From a bacterium (lineage in GTDB: Bacteria; JAJVIF01; JAGGVT01): a DNA stretch of 8,565 bases. Location of the stretch: positions 1-8,565 of the forward strand of contig JAGGVT010000158.1 of NCBI GenBank assembly GCA_021157815.1. Direction: 5' to 3'. A program made the translations under genes and the position numbers. This document shows positions 6,628 through 8,565 of this stretch, one piece after another; the stretch's first letter is position 1; each line of letters starts with the position of its first letter. The notes under the pieces were generated by a model. The model ran no database searches. It was not told the DNA's origin and saw nothing but the letters and a program-made list of their open reading frames with translations.

Positions 6628-6827
6628 GCTAACTTTCTAACCTGCTAACTTGCTAACTTACTAACCTGCTAACTTGCTAACTTGCTAACCTGCTAACCTA
6701 CTAACCTACTAACCTGCTAACTTACTAACCTGCTAACTTACTAACTTACTAACCTGCTAACCTACTAACCTACTAACCTGCTAACCTGCTAACTTGCTAA
6801 CCTGCTAACCTGCTAACTTGTTAACTC
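6628..6827. repeat. Tandem octamer array, 25 units of (G/A)CTAAC(C/T)T
   Basis: Twenty-four consecutive units of exactly 8 bases, plus a degenerate 25th (GTTAACTC, 6820-6827), run without a single insertion or deletion. All 24 share CTAAC at unit positions 2-6 and T at position 8. Only position 1 (G or A, once T) and position 7 (C or T) vary. In the sense of the nuo transcript the unit is A-R-GTTAG-Y. The array fills most of the nuoH-nuoI spacer, and its last unit overlaps the nuoH stop codon (6826-6828). Since 8 is not a multiple of 3 and each unit contains TAG in the sense strand, all three sense frames are closed. It is a minisatellite-like tract; there are no spacer sequences, so it is not a CRISPR array. 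Function is unknown. Confidence 0.95.
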
Positions 6828-8565
6828 ACTCACTCATTATTTCCTGCTTGCCAACAACGCTTTTGTATTCCTCTATTTCAGATTCATCCTCCAAAATCGC
6901 GGGGATGAATTTAACCCCTTTTCTCTTCGCGATAATATAGTCCTTTATCATTATGGCAACAAGCGCGATTGTTATCAGATAAAAGAACCACATTATTGAC
7001 AGTTCGATTGTCTTTGTGCCAAACCAAAGAGTATAGATGTCATACCCCATGAATCCAAGAATAAACGCAATTTGAGCATAAAGGAGTTTGGGCTGGATGA
7101 CTTTTCTGTATGGGTAAAACACATCGGATATGATTGGCAGTGATATGCAGAGCATTAAGAATCGCACGGCTGGATATTTGAACGGTTTCGCGAGATTTCC
7201 GAACCAGAGAATCCAGTTCGTCTCTCCTATATTGTGAAGGTTCCAGTCGCAGAAATGGAAATAACCAATCACAAGAAGGTTGATTATCGCGATTGGGAGA
7301 AGCACTTTCCATGCAAAATCCGTTAACTGGTCGATTCTCAACCGAGGGAAAGTCGCTCTGAACCATATCATCACAGAAACAAGGATTGCCACCTTAAGGA
7401 AGAACCAGCAGAAGTAATAGAAATATTCACCGACACTGTGCGCGATAATGTCCATCCCGGGAATTGCGGGGCCCATCCATCCGCCGAGGAAGCAGGTTAC
7501 AGCAATCGCGCTAACGAGAATCATGTTGCCGTACTCGCCAAGGAAGAACAAACCGAATTTAATTCCGGTGTATTCGGTGTGGAATCCGGCGACAATCTCG
7601 CTTTCGCCCTCTGGAAGGTCGAAAGGCGACCGGTTCGTTTCAGCGACAGCCGAGATGAAGTAAACGATAAATCCTATCAGCAGAGGGATAACAAAGGGCA
7701 ATCGCGGTGATCCTTTTGTGCGTTCTCTCTCATCGTATTTCAAACGCAATTCCTGCCCGGCTATGTGCACCTCTTTTTTCTTCTGGGCTGGCAGTGTTAT
7801 ATATTCGCTATTGAATCTTGTTTTGTAATCCGACCAGATTGCAGCGGTATTGGCATCTGCGGGATCAGTTTCAGTTCGATTCAGGAAATTGGTCATTGCA
7901 GCCCAATCGAGCATATTCGACCTGTCGAAATCATACGCTCGAGTTCGAATATAATCCACTTCAAGAAAGGTGTTCAGTTCAGATGGAGAAATATATTTCT
8001 GCGCATTGACGATATCCACCATCGACAGGCTTCCAGTGAGGAGGACAACTGTCAGGAGTGTAAGAATAACTGGAACTTCATAGGAGATAATCTGTCCGGC
8101 GCTTCTGATACCACCAATCATCGAGTATTTATTATTGGAACCGAATCCGGCGATGACAATCCCGACCACGACAAGCGAGCTCATGGAAAGGACAAACATC
8201 AGTCCGATTCCCAAATCAGTGCCAATCATTGGCACCTGAACAAGAAGGGGCATTTCCTGATTGGGGATGTTAAGAAGGAGTGTCGCGTTCGACATTGGAA
8301 TAGCCAGGAAACAAACGGCCATCGGGGCAAAAGCTACAATAGGCGCGAAGAACCAGATAATCCAGTCAACGCGCACCGGCACGATATCTTCTTTTATTAA
8401 CAGCTTGACAGCATCGCAGAGCGGTTGGAGAAGTCCCTGCCAACCACAACGATTTGGTCCCAGTCGATAATGCGCCCACGCGAGTATTTTCCTCTCAAGC
8501 AGTGTCAGATAAGCGATAGCGAGTATCAATGGCAAAATTACGCAGATGAAAATCAACGCGCCCAT
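6826..8565 (-). CDS. nuoH: NADH-quinone oxidoreductase subunit H (NuoH), enlarged; 5' end possibly beyond window
   Basis: NuoH forms the membrane part of the quinone-binding chamber and joins the peripheral and membrane arms. Family signatures are clear: [24 protein letters not shown] and [10 protein letters not shown] (22-63), [16 protein letters not shown] (151-166, E163), and [16 protein letters not shown] followed by [10 protein letters not shown] (308-334), with the acidic quinone-site loop intact. At 579 residues it far exceeds the usual roughly 320-350. Two additions explain this: about 100 hydrophilic residues (about 188-288) between [12 protein letters not shown] and the helix before AETNR, and a C-terminal extension (about 437-579) with about three more hydrophobic segments and an acidic end. 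The ATG is the very last codon of the window, and only 23 residues precede LERK's ERK against about 34-35 in E. coli and Thermus, so the true start may lie upstream. Confidence 0.95.
   Translation of the reverse strand: MGALIFICVILPLILAIAYLTLLERKILAWAHYRLGPNRCGWQGLLQPLCDAVKLLIKEDIVPVRVDWIIWFFAPIVAFAPMAVCFLAIPMSNATLLLNIPNQEMPLLVQVPMIGTDLGIGLMFVLSMSSLVVVGIVIAGFGSNNKYSMIGGIRSAGQIISYEVPVILTLLTVVLLTGSLSMVDIVNAQKYISPSELNTFLEVDYIRTRAYDFDRSNMLDWAAMTNFLNRTETDPADANTAAIWSDYKTRFNSEYITLPAQKKKEVHIAGQELRLKYDERERTKGSPRLPFVIPLLIGFIVYFISAVAETNRSPFDLPEGESEIVAGFHTEYTGIKFGLFFLGEYGNMILVSAIAVTCFLGGWMGPAIPGMDIIAHSVGEYFYYFCWFFLKVAILVSVMIWFRATFPRLRIDQLTDFAWKVLLPIAIINLLVIGYFHFCDWNLHNIGETNWILWFGNLAKPFKYPAVRFLMLCISLPIISDVFYPYRKVIQPKLLYAQIAFILGFMGYDIYTLWFGTKTIELSIMWFFYLITIALVAIMIKDYIIAKRKGVKFIPAILEDESEIEEYKSVVGKQEIMSE

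Noticed and set aside
6628-6827. CRISPR array or telomere-like repeat
   Set aside because: Units are only 8 bases and contiguous, with no spacers. The resemblance to TTAG-type telomere repeats is superficial, and the tract is internal to an operon.
7765-8400. Plus-strand open frame of 211 codons inside nuoH
   Set aside because: It runs opposite the conserved NuoH motifs, has no recognisable domain, and is explained by codon bias of the real gene.

Overview
The window holds the distal half of a bacterial complex I (NADH:quinone oxidoreductase, nuo) operon. All genes are on the minus strand and read from high to low coordinates: nuoH (8565-6826, possibly cut by the window edge), nuoI, nuoJ, nuoK, nuoL and nuoM (ending at 256). 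This is the canonical H-I-J-K-L-M order. Together they encode the quinone-proximal membrane subunit (H), the peripheral two-cluster ferredoxin-like subunit (I) and most of the proton-pumping membrane arm (J, K, L, M). The catalytic residues I can place are intact, so the genes look functional.

The organism is a bacterium of moderate GC (mid-40s percent by eye). NuoH is far longer than the enterobacterial protein, NuoI has a Lys/Glu/Pro-rich tail, and NuoL and NuoM are long. The dispersed-repeat style of the spacers is also unlike a streamlined enterobacterial operon. I suspect a less-studied or candidate phylum, but the sequence alone does not fix the lineage.

Layout from operon 5' to 3': nuoH; a 303-base spacer with a 25-unit octamer array and two short hairpins; nuoI overlapping nuoJ by 17 bases; a 51-base gap; nuoK; a 221-base spacer almost filled by a 152-base element with 28-base inverted ends; nuoL; a 210-base spacer with an unusually strong Shine-Dalgarno sequence inside a small hairpin; nuoM; then a good intrinsic terminator (172-208). 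No nuoN lies in the remaining 171 bases, which carry a dispersed-type palindrome (41-61) and no convincing gene.

I see no defence system, CRISPR, tRNA, rRNA or transposase gene. The parts worth a second look are the repeat-filled spacers, the remodelled NuoH, and the operon ending at nuoM. I do not claim a new biological system here.
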